A stretch of DNA of 64,000 bases from the NCBI RefSeq assembly GCF_003287975.1, contig NZ_QMKQ01000004.1:62001-126000 (forward strand), written 5' to 3'. Of the stretch, positions 51,983 through 61,950 are shown in pieces (position 1 is the first letter of the stretch; the number at the start of each line of letters is the position of its first letter). This stretch comes from Arthrobacter sp. AQ5-05. Lineage in GTDB: Bacteria > Actinomycetota > Actinomycetes > Actinomycetales > Micrococcaceae. The notes beneath the pieces were generated by a model. It did no database searches, was not told where the DNA came from, and was given only the letters and a program-made list of their open reading frames with translations. The translations under genes and the position numbers were made by a program.

Positions 51983-52876
51983 ATGGGAGCCCAGATTCGG
52001 GTCTACCGCCAGAAGATTGCATCGACGACGTCGATGGGCAAGATCTTCAAGGCGATGGAACTGATCGCCTCTTCCCGTATTGGCAAGGCACGTGCGCGCG
52101 TCTCGGCATCGCTGCCGTACGCCAATGCGATTACCCGTGCTGTTACTGCCGTCGCGTCACAGTCCGAGGTCGAGCACCCACTGACCACCGAGCCGGAGTC
52201 AATCCGTCGCGCGGCGGTCTTGGTCATGACTTCGGACCGCGGACTCGCCGGGTCCTACTCCGCCAGCGTCTTGAAGCAGGCAGAGCACCTCGTTGAACTG
52301 CTCCATTCAGAAGGCAAGGACGTCAAGACCTATCTGGTCGGCCGCAAGGGCCAGGCGTACTTCGACTTCCGTGGACGGAAATACGCGAAGGTGTGGACCG
52401 GTGGAACCGACGCTCCGGAGTTTGAAACCGCACGCGAACTGCGCGAGGTCCTGCTGAAGGACTTCGCCGACGAGTTTGAAGCTGGTGGCGTGGACGAGAT
52501 CCACGTTGTTTTCACCCAGTTCAAGTCGATGGTCGTTCAGGAGCCGACGGTCATTCGTTTGCTGCCGCTTGAGGTCGTCGAGGAGGAGTCCGAGACTCCC
52601 GCCGACGAGCTGCTGCCGCTCTACGAATACGAGCCGGAACCGGAGCAGGTGCTGGACGCACTGCTCCCGCGCTACATCGAGTCACGTATCTTCAACGCCA
52701 TGTTGCAGGCAGCCGCTTCCGAGCTGGCAGCACGCCAACGTGCCATGAAGTCCGCTGGCGACAACGCCAACGAACTGATCAAGAAGTACACGCGTCTTCG
52801 TAACAACGCCCGCCAGGCCGAGGTTACCCAGGAACTTTCCGAAATTGTTGCCGGCGCTGACGCGCTGAACGGCTAA
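51983..52876 (+). CDS. atpG: F0F1 ATP synthase subunit gamma
   Basis: A 297-residue central-shaft subunit. The N-terminal helix [29 protein letters not shown] and the C-terminal helix ([21 protein letters not shown]) form the coiled rotor. GGAAAGGA precedes ATG 51983; an earlier in-frame frame to 51941 lacks a site. Confidence 0.96.
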   Translation: MGAQIRVYRQKIASTTSMGKIFKAMELIASSRIGKARARVSASLPYANAITRAVTAVASQSEVEHPLTTEPESIRRAAVLVMTSDRGLAGSYSASVLKQAEHLVELLHSEGKDVKTYLVGRKGQAYFDFRGRKYAKVWTGGTDAPEFETARELREVLLKDFADEFEAGGVDEIHVVFTQFKSMVVQEPTVIRLLPLEVVEEESETPADELLPLYEYEPEPEQVLDALLPRYIESRIFNAMLQAAASELAARQRAMKSAGDNANELIKKYTRLRNNARQAEVTQELSEIVAGADALNG

Positions 52877-54391
<1,515 letters not shown>

Positions 54392-54393
54392 TC

Positions 54394-54678
54394 ATGGCCG
54401 AACTCCAAGTCGAAATCGTTGCTGCCGACCACTTCGTGTGGTCGGGAGCGGCGAAACTGGTCAAGGGACGCACCAGCAACGGCGAGATCGGGATCCTTCC
54501 CGGTCACGTGCCGATGTTGGCCGTCCTGGCTGCCGGGGATCTGGAAATCGTTCCGGTCTCCGGGTCACGGTTCTCGGTCCAGGTTGATGGCGGGTTCTTC
54601 TCCGTTGACGCCGACCGAGTGGTGATCGTAGCGGACAACGCCGTCATGGCCGACTCCGTCCCGGCGGGAACTCGATAG
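54394..54678 (+). CDS. atpC: F0F1 ATP synthase subunit epsilon, short form
   Basis: At 94 residues this epsilon holds the N-terminal beta-sandwich (LQVEIVAADHFVWSGAAK through VDADRVVIVADNAV) that binds gamma and the c-ring. It ends before the two-helix C-terminal domain present in the usual 120-140-residue forms. That domain inhibits ATP hydrolysis, so this mode of control should be absent. The stop at 54678 is followed at once by the DUF2550 gene, with no sign of a frameshifted remnant. Confidence 0.94.
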   Translation: MAELQVEIVAADHFVWSGAAKLVKGRTSNGEIGILPGHVPMLAVLAAGDLEIVPVSGSRFSVQVDGGFFSVDADRVVIVADNAVMADSVPAGTR

Positions 54679-54685
54679 TCCTGCC

Positions 54686-55123
54686 TTGAACGAACTCGGC
54701 ATTCCTGTACTCATCGTGTTGGCAGCCCTGCTGCTTGTGGTGATGTTCTTGGGTGCCATGGGAGTGCGTCGCATTCAATTGCGGCGCACTCTTGGCACTT
54801 TCGACGCTTCCATCTCCACGTCCTCCGGGAAGTGGATGATGGCGATTGCGCGTTATGGCCCTGGAGAGCTTGAGTTCCTCAAGCTCTTTTCGGTCTCCCC
54901 GATCCCGGTGCATCGATTCCTGCGGTCTTCCATCCTGCTCAAGGGCTGGAGAAAGCCCGAGGAAGAAGAAAAGCACCTGGTGCAGCCCGGAAGCGTCATC
55001 GTGATGATGAGCTATGAAGGCCGAGATGTCTTGATTGCCATGGATTACCAGACCTACAATGGCCTTTCGGCCTGGGTCGAGGCCGGCCCCGTTGCGGGTG
55101 TCGGCACCTGGCGGCAAGACTGA
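54686..55123 (+). CDS. DUF2550 membrane protein
   Basis: The 145-residue protein has one N-terminal helix (about 6-27) and a cytoplasmic beta-rich domain (GKWMMAIARYGPGELEFLKLFS). It sits right after atpC, as Rv1312 does in mycobacteria. The start is TTG 54686, 8 bases after the atpC stop. Its function is unknown; conserved linkage to ATP synthase is the only clue. Confidence 0.85.
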   Translation: MNELGIPVLIVLAALLLVVMFLGAMGVRRIQLRRTLGTFDASISTSSGKWMMAIARYGPGELEFLKLFSVSPIPVHRFLRSSILLKGWRKPEEEEKHLVQPGSVIVMMSYEGRDVLIAMDYQTYNGLSAWVEAGPVAGVGTWRQD

Positions 55124-55134
55124 TCAAGCAAGAC

Positions 55135-55179
55135 AAAAGCCTGGGGCGGGATGAATAAATCATCCCGCCCCAGGCTTTT
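55135..55179. terminator. Strong bidirectional terminator after the atp operon
   Basis: A perfect 20-base stem runs from 55135-55154 to 55160-55179 (core CCTGGGGCGGGATGA), with loop ATAAA and T runs on the plus strand. It is the strongest hairpin in the window and also faces the end of cspA. Confidence 0.95.
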
Positions 55180-55270
55180 GTTTTCTTTTAGCGTTTCCGC
55201 CTATCCGATCGACTCCGCTGTGCGGGCCGGGGACAGAAGGGCGGGAAGTTCAAAGAGTTTGTGAAGTCCT

Positions 55271-55474
55271 TTAGAGACCAACCACACCGGTGGCCTGCGG
55301 CCCCTTGGCACCCTGTCCAACTTCGAATTCCACGCGCTGGTTTTCTTCCAGCGTGCGGAAACCGTTGGTCTGGATTTCCGAGTAGTGCACGAAAACGTCA
55401 GCCTCGGCGCCATCGGGAGTGATGAAACCGAATCCCTTTTCGGCGTTAAACCACTTCACGGTTCCCTGAGCCAT
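55271..55474 (-). CDS. cspA: Cold-shock protein CspA family
   Basis: The 67-residue single cold-shock domain is an RNA chaperone. RNP1 (KGFGFI) and RNP2 (VFVHYS) are intact. ATG 55474 has AGGAG about 7 bases upstream. The frame continues upstream to 55528 but lacks a site there. The promoter at 55614-55641 predicts a leader of about 130 bases, typical of thermally controlled csp mRNAs. Confidence 0.97.
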   Translation of the reverse strand: MAQGTVKWFNAEKGFGFITPDGAEADVFVHYSEIQTNGFRTLEENQRVEFEVGQGAKGPQATGVVGL

Positions 55475-55613
55475 GTATTTCTCCTCATTTAGTGCGAAAA
55501 TCTGGCCGCTGCACCGTGCAACGGCCATAGGTGGTACTCAAGTGAGAAGATCACTGGCGTGGGTTTAACCCCGCCGCAGTCACTTCACACCCGCAGCACT
55601 GCTTTGGCGGGTA

Positions 55614-55641
55614 TGACTAACCAACACAAAGACTGAGTCAA
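55614..55641 (-). promoter_or_regulatory. cspA promoter
   Basis: On the minus strand TTGACT (55636-55641), a 16-base spacer and TAGTCA (55614-55619) form a good -35/-10 pair. Confidence 0.6.
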
Positions 55642-55644
55642 GCA

Positions 55645-55660
55645 TCACACAATGGTGTGA
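55645..55660 (-). promoter_or_regulatory. Palindromic operator upstream of cspA
   Basis: TCACAC-AATG-GTGTGA is a perfect 16-base inverted repeat with its centre about 45 bases before the predicted transcription start, next to the -35. Its arms are the reverse order of a CRP site, so it is not a CRP consensus. The factor is unknown. Confidence 0.5.
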
Positions 55661-55922
55661 CTTGGGTCAATACCTTTGACTCAGATGGCAAGCAAAGACT
55701 TCACATGGGCCCTTGGGTGCCTACCCCGGGACGGGGCGCACCGGCGGATCCAGTCCCGCCGCGGTGCCGTCGGGCCAAGGGGAAACGGGGCCGTGGGGTC
55801 GGTGTGTCGGGCTTGCGGCAGCGCGGCCGGGCATGTGCAGCCATGGGGTGAAGCGGGGCGTCCGCCCGGCCGAGGGAAGATTCCCCGGGCCGGTGGAATC
55901 CGTGTGGCGAGGGGACCGTGCG

Positions 55923-57146
55923 TCAGAGCAAGTACTTGCCGTTGCGGACGACCTGCTGCAGCCCCAGATCCGCGTCCAGGATCAGCAGGTCCGCCGCAAA
56001 ACCCTGGTGCAGCCGGCCGGCCTCGTCGATCAGGCCCAGCACGCTCGCCGGCACCTTGGTGGCGGAGACGAGGGCGTCGCGCAGATCCACCCCGGCGGCC
56101 ACCGTGGAGCGAAGGACATCAAGCATGCTGGCGGTTCCCCCGGCCAGCGATCCGTTCGAGGCCAGGCGGGCTTCCCCGTTGGACACCATGACCTCGGCCG
56201 GGCCCAGCTCGTAGGTGCCGTCCGACAGCCCGGTGGCTGCCATCGAGTCGGTGACCAGCGCGATGGAGTCGGCCCCCACCAGATTGAACATGGTCCGGAC
56301 CATGTCCGGGTCAAGGTGCACGCCGTCGGCGATGAGCTCGACGATGATCTTGCCCTGGGCAGCCATTTCCAGGCAGGCGGCGATCGGACCGGGTGCCCGG
56401 TGGTGCATCGGAGGCATCCCGTTGAACAGGTGGGTGACCGTGGGGCGCTCGGTGAAGCCGTCCACCCCGGCGCTGGCTAGTTCCTCGCGGGCCAGCGCCA
56501 GCGAGGCTGCGGTGGTGGATGCATCGGCATCGGTGTGGCCCAGCGACGGGACCACGCCCTGGGACACCAGCTGCTCGAGGAGCGCGTCGGCCCCGGGAAG
56601 TTCCGGCGCATACGTCATGGTGCGCAGCTGGCCGGCAGAGGCGTCGATCAGCTTATCGACGAAGTCCGGTTCCGGATCGGAGAGGAATGCCGGGTCCTGG
56701 GCGCCGCAGCGCGCGGTGGACAGGAACGGGCCCTCGGTATGGATCCCGGCGATGTCCCCGCGCTGGGCGAACTCGGACAGCACGGCGGCCGATGCCAGCA
56801 TGTCAGCGCGCGAGGCGGTGACCAGCGAGGCCAGAAATGTGGTGGTGCCCGATCGGTGCAGGTGCCCGATGGCGGTGGCGATCTTCTCGCGGTCACCGGA
56901 GGGGAAGTCGCCGCCGGCCGCGCCGTGGCAATGCAGGTCGATCAGGCCGGGGATGATGATGGTTCCCTCGGGGCTTTCACGCAGCTCAAAGGCGCCGGCT
57001 TCGTCGAAGAAGGAGAACTCGCGCACATCGCCGGCGAACGCAATCCGGTTGCCCTCCACGGCGATGATGCCCTTGGTGATGTCCCTGCCGGGGGACACCA
57101 GTCGTCCGGTCAATGCGTAACGGTCGGGTGAGTCGGTGGAAGTCAT
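55923..57146 (-). CDS. nagA: N-acetylglucosamine-6-phosphate deacetylase
   Basis: A 407-residue amidohydrolase removes acetate from GlcNAc-6-phosphate in amino-sugar and cell-wall recycling. Metal and active-site motifs are visible: DLHCHGAAG, HTEGPFLS (Glu), SLGHTDAD, THLFNGMPPMHHR and VTDSMAATG (catalytic Asp). The start is ATG 57146, 6 bases after TAGAAT on the minus strand (leaderless). No nagB or sugar transporter is adjacent. Confidence 0.95.
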   Translation of the reverse strand: MTSTDSPDRYALTGRLVSPGRDITKGIIAVEGNRIAFAGDVREFSFFDEAGAFELRESPEGTIIIPGLIDLHCHGAAGGDFPSGDREKIATAIGHLHRSGTTTFLASLVTASRADMLASAAVLSEFAQRGDIAGIHTEGPFLSTARCGAQDPAFLSDPEPDFVDKLIDASAGQLRTMTYAPELPGADALLEQLVSQGVVPSLGHTDADASTTAASLALAREELASAGVDGFTERPTVTHLFNGMPPMHHRAPGPIAACLEMAAQGKIIVELIADGVHLDPDMVRTMFNLVGADSIALVTDSMAATGLSDGTYELGPAEVMVSNGEARLASNGSLAGGTASMLDVLRSTVAAGVDLRDALVSATKVPASVLGLIDEAGRLHQGFAADLLILDADLGLQQVVRNGKYLL

Positions 57147-57152
57147 GGACCC

Positions 57153-57158
57153 ATTCTA
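57153..57158 (-). promoter_or_regulatory. -10 element of leaderless nagA
   Basis: TAGAAT on the minus strand ends 6 bases before ATG 57146. Confidence 0.65.
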
Positions 57159-57291
57159 GGTCCGAGCGCCCGCGTACGGAGGTAGCCGCGGCACAAGGTT
57201 GCGCGGTCCGCCTGCCTGGCCGGGCCAAGCCGGGCGGGTGCCGCAACGGGACATGGTCCCCGAGGCGGGGCAAAGGGGTGTCGCAGGGGCC

Positions 57292-57987
57292 CTAGAAGAG
57301 CCGTGCTGCCACGTCGTCGACGCCGCGCATCGCGTCGTAGTCCAACACCAGGCAGTCGATGCCGCGGTCGGTGGCCAGCGTGCGGGCCTGCGGCTTGATC
57401 TTCTGGGCGGCGAAAATGCCGCGCACCGGCTTGAGCAGCGGGTCGCGGTTGAGCAGCTCGAGGTAGCGGGTGAGCTGTTCGACGCCGTCGATGTCGCCAT
57501 TGCGCTTGAGCTCGATGGCCACGGTGGCGCCGTAGGAGTCGCGGGCCAGGATGTCCACGGGACCGATGGCGGTCATGTACTCGCGGCGGATCAGTGTGTA
57601 GCCGGCGCCGACGGTCTCGATCTGGTCGGCCAGCAGGCGCTGCAGGTCCGCCTCGGCACCGTCCTTGATGAGCCCGGGGTCCGTGCCGAGGTTGTGCTCG
57701 GTGTCGTGGATGATCTCCTTGATGTGCACCACCAGGCGGTCGTCGGACTTCTGGTGGGCGACGTGCCAGAGTTCGATGTCGCCCTCTGCGGCCTGCTCCT
57801 CGTCGGGCTCGACGACCCGCATCACCGCCGGCGGGCTCATCCAGTTCAGCGGCTTGTAGCTGCCGCCGTCGGAATGCACCAGCACCGAGCCGTCGGCCTT
57901 GACCATCAACAGACGGGTCGCCAGGGGGAGATGGGCCCGAAGGCGGCCCTCGTAATCAACTGAACACTTGGCAATCACTAAACGCAC
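57292..57987 (-). CDS. nucS: Mismatch-specific endonuclease NucS/EndoMS
   Basis: The 231-residue nuclease performs the non-canonical mismatch repair of Actinobacteria and some Archaea that lack MutS/MutL. The nuclease core is visible as [23 protein letters not shown] (Asp, then Glu-x-Lys). An N-terminal DNA-binding domain begins [19 protein letters not shown] 57987 lies 7 bases after TAGAGT (leaderless), which excludes the longer open frame up to 58416. Closeness to the atp genes matches mycobacteria. The C-terminal sliding-clamp contact is not obvious beyond VDDVAARLF. Confidence 0.95.
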   Translation of the reverse strand: MRLVIAKCSVDYEGRLRAHLPLATRLLMVKADGSVLVHSDGGSYKPLNWMSPPAVMRVVEPDEEQAAEGDIELWHVAHQKSDDRLVVHIKEIIHDTEHNLGTDPGLIKDGAEADLQRLLADQIETVGAGYTLIRREYMTAIGPVDILARDSYGATVAIELKRNGDIDGVEQLTRYLELLNRDPLLKPVRGIFAAQKIKPQARTLATDRGIDCLVLDYDAMRGVDDVAARLF

Positions 57988-57994
57988 AACAGGC

Positions 57995-58000
57995 ACTCTA
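57995..58000 (-). promoter_or_regulatory. -10 element of leaderless nucS
   Basis: TAGAGT on the minus strand ends 7 bases before GTG 57987. Confidence 0.6.
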
Positions 58001-58101
58001 CCGGGTTTCGCCGACTCCCCGGGCCCGCCGGGGCCCGGTCGTGGCGGGCCGGGGGTGCGCCGCGGGCGCGGCCCACCACGGAACTGGGGCAGAATTGGAC
58101 C

Positions 58102-58452
58102 ATGGCCCGCTCGAATCGACCTTCTCGCTCCTCCACGCCCGCACCCCGCTCCGGGCGGGTCAACAAGTGGACCCGCCCCGAGGCCCCGGGCGACGACGTT
58201 TGGCTGGAAAAGGCGCGCTACGGGGTCCAGCGCCTGCAGGACGCGCCGGACGGGCAATGGCACGTGCGCCGCATTTCGGCCGTCGGTGCGTCCAAGACCT
58301 ACAAGTGCCCGGGCTGCGGACGTTTCATCTCCCCGGGGACCGAGCACCTGGTGGCGTGGAGGGCCGACCACTGGTCTGGCGATGACGCGTCGGCCGCGGG
58401 CCGCCGCCATTGGCACCCCAAGTGCTGGGAATCACGCTCCTACCGGTACTAG
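58102..58452 (+). CDS. Small zinc-finger-like protein of unknown function (116 aa)
   Basis: The N-terminal 25 residues are basic and Ser/Pro-rich. The core holds [20 protein letters not shown] and, about 35 residues on, [12 protein letters not shown]. Together CPGC and H-x-x-x-C could bind one zinc as a treble-clef or HNH-like finger. Databases often label such proteins 'ATP/GTP-binding', but no P-loop is visible here. ATG 58102 lies 6 bases after CAGAAT (leaderless). It is divergent from nucS across 114 bases; a link to DNA repair is speculation. Confidence 0.75.
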   Translation: MARSNRPSRSSTPAPRSGRVNKWTRPEAPGDDVWLEKARYGVQRLQDAPDGQWHVRRISAVGASKTYKCPGCGRFISPGTEHLVAWRADHWSGDDASAAGRRHWHPKCWESRSYRY

Positions 58453-58493
58453 GCCGGCGAGCCACCTTCGGCAGCTGGCGGGCCAGGACGGCC

Positions 58494-59819
58494 CTAGCGG
58501 TTATCTTGCCGGGCGATGAAGACCTCGCGCAGGATCAGCATGATCGCCGCGGCCGCGGGGATCGCCATCAGCGCGCCGATGACCCCCAGCAGCGAGCCAC
58601 CGGCGATCACCGAGATCACCGCCACCGCGCCGGGGACCGAGACGGCCTTCTGCATCACGCGCGGGGAGATGAAGTACGCCTCGATCTGCAGGTAGCCGAA
58701 GTAGCAGATCGCGTAGATGGCGGTGGTCTGCCACCCCAGGGTCAGCGAGATCAGGGACACCAGGATGCCGGCGATCACCGCGCCGACCAGCGGGATGAAC
58801 GCCAGCATGGCGACGAGCAGGGTCAGCAGGGCGGCGAACGGCACCCCCAGGACGCTCATCAGGATCAGGGCGACGGTGGCATTGAGCAGCGCCACGAACG
58901 CCTGGCCCATGACGTAGTTGCCCACCGATCGGGTGATGGTGTCGCCCAGCTCCTCGACCCGTGCCCGGCGCGAACGCGGGGCCATGCGGTAGAAGAAGGA
59001 CTTCATCGCCGGCATCGAGGCCAGGAAGTAGATGGCCAGCACCAGCACGATCAGCACGCCGAACACGCCCTGGGCGATGACGCTGCCCACGCCCAGCACG
59101 CCGCCGAAGATCCCGCCCACGGCCCCGGCGTCGGAAAAGAACTTGCCGATCTCCTGGCTGATCCGGTCCGAGACGTGGTACTGCGCATCGAGGCTGACAA
59201 AAAGCTCCGACTTCAGGAAATCGTCGACCAGCTTCGGGGCACGCTCGATGAACTGGGCCGTCTGCGCGGTGAGCGTGGGGATGATGCTGCCGATGAACCC
59301 GGCGGCCAGGACCAGCAGCGCCAGCATCGTGATCAGCACCCCGACGGTGCGCGAGATCCCGTGCGACACCAGGAAGCGCACGGCCGGGTCCAGCCCCAGG
59401 GCAATGAACAGGGCGATCGCGATCCAGATGACCAGCGAGCCCACGTTGGTCAGCAGGAAGAAGCCCAGCAGGGCCAGTCCCACGCCGACCGTGAACAGGA
59501 ACCCGAAGGCGATCGGGTTGGCGGTCGGGGAAACATCCGCACCCGGAAGACCCGTGCCGGCCTCGTGCTTCGGCTCGGGCGGGAAGCCGAAGTTCGCCGG
59601 CGGCTTGATCCGTGCATCGAGCGTCTGCTGGGCGGTGCCCAGGATGCGGCGCCACCACTGCCGCGGACCCGCCGGCGGTCCCGGAACCGGGGTGCCGTCC
59701 GCGGAAACTTCCCCGGTGCCCGGAGCTCCCGAAGATTGCTGACCTTCGGCTCCGGGCACAGGCCCATGGTGGCCGGTTGCCGCCGTCGGCACTGCGTCGT
59801 CCCCGTCTTGAGTAGTCAC
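58494..59819 (-). CDS. AI-2E family transporter
   Basis: A 441-residue membrane permease of the TqsA/YdiK (UPF0118) family has about eight helices. The N-terminal 110 residues are cytoplasmic and rich in Pro/Gly/Thr. The C-terminal GALMAIPAAAAIMLILREVF is typical. The family includes Na+(Li+)/H+ antiporters as well as exporters; the substrate is unknown. GTG 59819 lies 7 bases after TAAGCT on the minus strand, so the longer frame to 59933 is not used. Confidence 0.9.
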   Translation of the reverse strand: MTTQDGDDAVPTAATGHHGPVPGAEGQQSSGAPGTGEVSADGTPVPGPPAGPRQWWRRILGTAQQTLDARIKPPANFGFPPEPKHEAGTGLPGADVSPTANPIAFGFLFTVGVGLALLGFFLLTNVGSLVIWIAIALFIALGLDPAVRFLVSHGISRTVGVLITMLALLVLAAGFIGSIIPTLTAQTAQFIERAPKLVDDFLKSELFVSLDAQYHVSDRISQEIGKFFSDAGAVGGIFGGVLGVGSVIAQGVFGVLIVLVLAIYFLASMPAMKSFFYRMAPRSRRARVEELGDTITRSVGNYVMGQAFVALLNATVALILMSVLGVPFAALLTLLVAMLAFIPLVGAVIAGILVSLISLTLGWQTTAIYAICYFGYLQIEAYFISPRVMQKAVSVPGAVAVISVIAGGSLLGVIGALMAIPAAAAIMLILREVFIARQDNR

Positions 59820-59826
59820 AACCCCG

Positions 59827-59832
59827 AGCTTA
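59827..59832 (-). promoter_or_regulatory. -10 element of the leaderless AI-2E transporter gene
   Basis: TAAGCT on the minus strand ends 7 bases before GTG 59819. Confidence 0.6.
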
Positions 59833-59959
59833 ATACCCGGTGCGGCCACTTGTCGGCATTGGGGCCCCGATGTCGGATACGGCAAATGGTGGCCGAGGCC
59901 CCACCGTGCCGAGCGTGGTGCTACCCACATCAAGGAACCCGGATGCGGTACAACTCGTT

Positions 59960-59965
59960 AGACTT
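59960..59965 (+). promoter_or_regulatory. -10 element upstream of the 570-residue unknown gene
   Basis: TAGACT predicts transcription from about 59972, a leader of some 70 bases to GTG 60044, which has AGGTG just upstream. A second -10-like TTAGGT directly before the GTG is also possible. Confidence 0.45.
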
Positions 59966-60043
59966 ATGGCGTGCCACCCCGAGTCCACGACGCGGGGCGG
60001 CACCCCGAGGCCGAATCTCGACCCCCATCCGTTAGGTGTAATT

Positions 60044-61756
60044 GTGCGAAAGATCTTCTCAGCGATCGCTATCATTCTTGGGCTGGCAGCCCTGGTGGTG
60101 GGGATCGGCCAGCGTACCGTCTGGGCTCCGCCCGAGACGCTGACCGCCCACCTTGCCGAAGCCCCCGCAGCAGCGCCGGTGACGTTGCTCGAATCCGGGA
60201 TCGGAACCGTTGCCGGGCACCCCACGGAGATCACCATCAAGGCCGAGGGCAAGTTCAGCGCCTCGCTGGTGCGCTCCGCAGATGCGCAGGCGTGGGTCGG
60301 CAAGGCCGCACACACCACCATCTCCGGCATCAACGCAGCCGACACCGTTCTTGAATCCACCTCGGAAACCGGCGAGGCGCAGGTCCCGAACCCGGCCGGC
60401 GCGGACCTGTTCCAGGCGACCGAGAACGCCGACAAGACCATGACCTACCGCTGGACGGACCCCGACGAGGGCTCATGGACGCTGCTGCTGGCAGCCGACG
60501 GCAAGGCCGCTGCCCCCACGGACATCTCGGTGACCTGGCCCGGCGACACCGCCACACCGTACTCCATGCCGCTGATCATCATCGGTGCGCTGCTGCTGGT
60601 CGCCGGCATCGCGCTGGCCGCGGTGCGCACCATGCCGCGCGGGGGCTCAACCGGCGGAGGACGCCGCGCCGCCGATCGTTCCGGAGCCCCGCAGACCGGT
60701 TCGCTGCCGACCACCCCACCCGGGAAGAACGGCCCCAACACCGTGGCCAAGGTCGTTGCGACCGCCTCGATCCTGGCCCTGACACTGGTTCCCTCCGCGC
60801 CGGCTCTGGCCGCAAGCCCCTCGTCCTCCCCGGCCGAGGCCCCCGCCCAGGACACCGAAAAGGTCTTCCCGGTGGTGCTCCAGGCCCAGCTCGAGCGCAT
60901 CCTTTCCGAGGTTTCCAGCTCCGTGGCCAAGGCCGACAAATCCAAGAACGCCAAGGACCTCGAGGACCGCACCACCGGTGCGCTCAAGGTGCTGCGCGGC
61001 CAGAACTACAAGCTGCGCAACGACAAGGTCAAGCTCGATGGCCCCTCCGCCATCGACACCACCGTCATCCGCTCGGCCGCAGTGCCGACGGACGACGGTG
61101 CCCACTTCCCGCGTTCGCTGATGGTTGTCACGGCGAAGGACTCCGGCGCCTCGACCATCCCCACCGCCATCACGCTGACCCAGGCGGGGCCGCGGGACAA
61201 CTACAAGGTCGCCTTCGCCACCCCGATGCTGCCCGGTTCCACGTTCCCCGGGATCGCCGTGGGAGACCAGTCCGTGAAGCTGCTCAAGGACAACGCCGAG
61301 GGCCTGGAAATGACCCCGAAGTCGGCCCTTGAGCGCCTGGCCGGGCTCATGGACAACGAGAAGTCCAAGGACGCAGACAAGTTCGCCAAGAACGCGTTCC
61401 TGACGCTCAACGCCAAGGACCAGAACGCACTGGTCAAGGCCAACAAGGACGCCACCATCGGCTTCAAGCGCCAAGTGAACGCCAAGGACACCGTCGTGCT
61501 GGCCACCCCGGACGGCGGGGCGCTGGTCTCGGGCAACTTCACCGCCACGACCACCGCGAAGCCCAAGGAAACCGGCGGCACCATCGGCCTGGACGACACC
61601 ACCGCCAAGATCGTCAACGCGAAGGAAACCAAGAAGGGCATCGAGATCACCTACGGCGAGCCGATGCTCATCTACATCCCGGCCGCAGACTCCAAGGACA
61701 AGGTCTCGGTGGTTGCCGCCGAGGTCATCACCAAGGGCGCAAAACTGCTGAAGTAG
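60044..61756 (+). CDS. Membrane-anchored protein of unknown function (570 aa)
   Basis: I do not recognise the family. The N-terminal helix (about 4-22) is followed by a beta-rich, probably extracytoplasmic segment (25-165), a second helix (about 172-192, IIIGALLLVAGIALAAV), a short Arg/Gly-rich cytoplasmic loop, and a third hydrophobic stretch (about 236-255) that ends in a signal-peptidase-like PSAPALAAS. The remaining 310 residues are Lys/Asp/Ala-rich and probably outside (KADKSKNAKDLEDRTTGALK). Thus two outward domains flank a small inward loop. No catalytic motif is seen. A strong terminator follows, so it is monocistronic. Confidence 0.8.
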   Translation: MRKIFSAIAIILGLAALVVGIGQRTVWAPPETLTAHLAEAPAAAPVTLLESGIGTVAGHPTEITIKAEGKFSASLVRSADAQAWVGKAAHTTISGINAADTVLESTSETGEAQVPNPAGADLFQATENADKTMTYRWTDPDEGSWTLLLAADGKAAAPTDISVTWPGDTATPYSMPLIIIGALLLVAGIALAAVRTMPRGGSTGGGRRAADRSGAPQTGSLPTTPPGKNGPNTVAKVVATASILALTLVPSAPALAASPSSSPAEAPAQDTEKVFPVVLQAQLERILSEVSSSVAKADKSKNAKDLEDRTTGALKVLRGQNYKLRNDKVKLDGPSAIDTTVIRSAAVPTDDGAHFPRSLMVVTAKDSGASTIPTAITLTQAGPRDNYKVAFATPMLPGSTFPGIAVGDQSVKLLKDNAEGLEMTPKSALERLAGLMDNEKSKDADKFAKNAFLTLNAKDQNALVKANKDATIGFKRQVNAKDTVVLATPDGGALVSGNFTATTTAKPKETGGTIGLDDTTAKIVNAKETKKGIEITYGEPMLIYIPAADSKDKVSVVAAEVITKGAKLLK

Positions 61757-61810
61757 CCAATGGCCCCCTTCGGCGGGGGAGCGCGGGGACCTGTTGGTCC
61801 ATCCACGCCA

Positions 61811-61863
61811 GGCGCGGTGCCACCGGCACGGGTAACGGATCCCGTGTTCGGCGGCACCGCGCC
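61811..61863 (+). terminator. Terminator after the 570-residue gene
   Basis: GGCGCGGTGCC (61811-61821) and GGCACCGCGCC (61853-61863) pair perfectly, enclose a second CACGGG/CCCGTG stem, and are followed by CTTTTG. Confidence 0.85.
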
Positions 61864-61950
61864 CTTTTGCATGCCGGTGTCCGATGTCCCCGCAGCGCCG
61901 GGCCCGCCCCGGCCGCGGGGGACCCGGCCGCGGGGAAGCAGCCAGGCGCC

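Larger units (their letters stand above)
55475..55922 (-). other. cspA leader and promoter region, then gene-free DNA to nagA
   Basis: The part 55475-55607 is the predicted cspA leader. The promoter is at 55614-55641 and the palindrome at 55645-55660. From about 55680 to 55922 I see only an imperfect hairpin (55866-55893, CCGGCC arms) that could terminate nagA. Confidence 0.55.

Noticed and set aside
55645-55660. CRP site before cspA
   Set aside because: The arms read TCACAC...GTGTGA, the wrong order and spacing for TGTGA-N6-TCACA; kept only as an unassigned palindrome.
57988-58416. N-terminal extension of nucS
   Set aside because: The leaderless -10 and the family N-terminus both place the start at 57987, and the extension overlaps the divergent gene.
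59971-60354. A 127-codon frame starting at GTG 59971, 6 bases after TAGACT
   Set aside because: The spacing fits a leaderless start, but the product is Arg/Pro/His-rich shadow sequence overlapping the better 570-residue frame; the -10 more likely serves that gene's leader.
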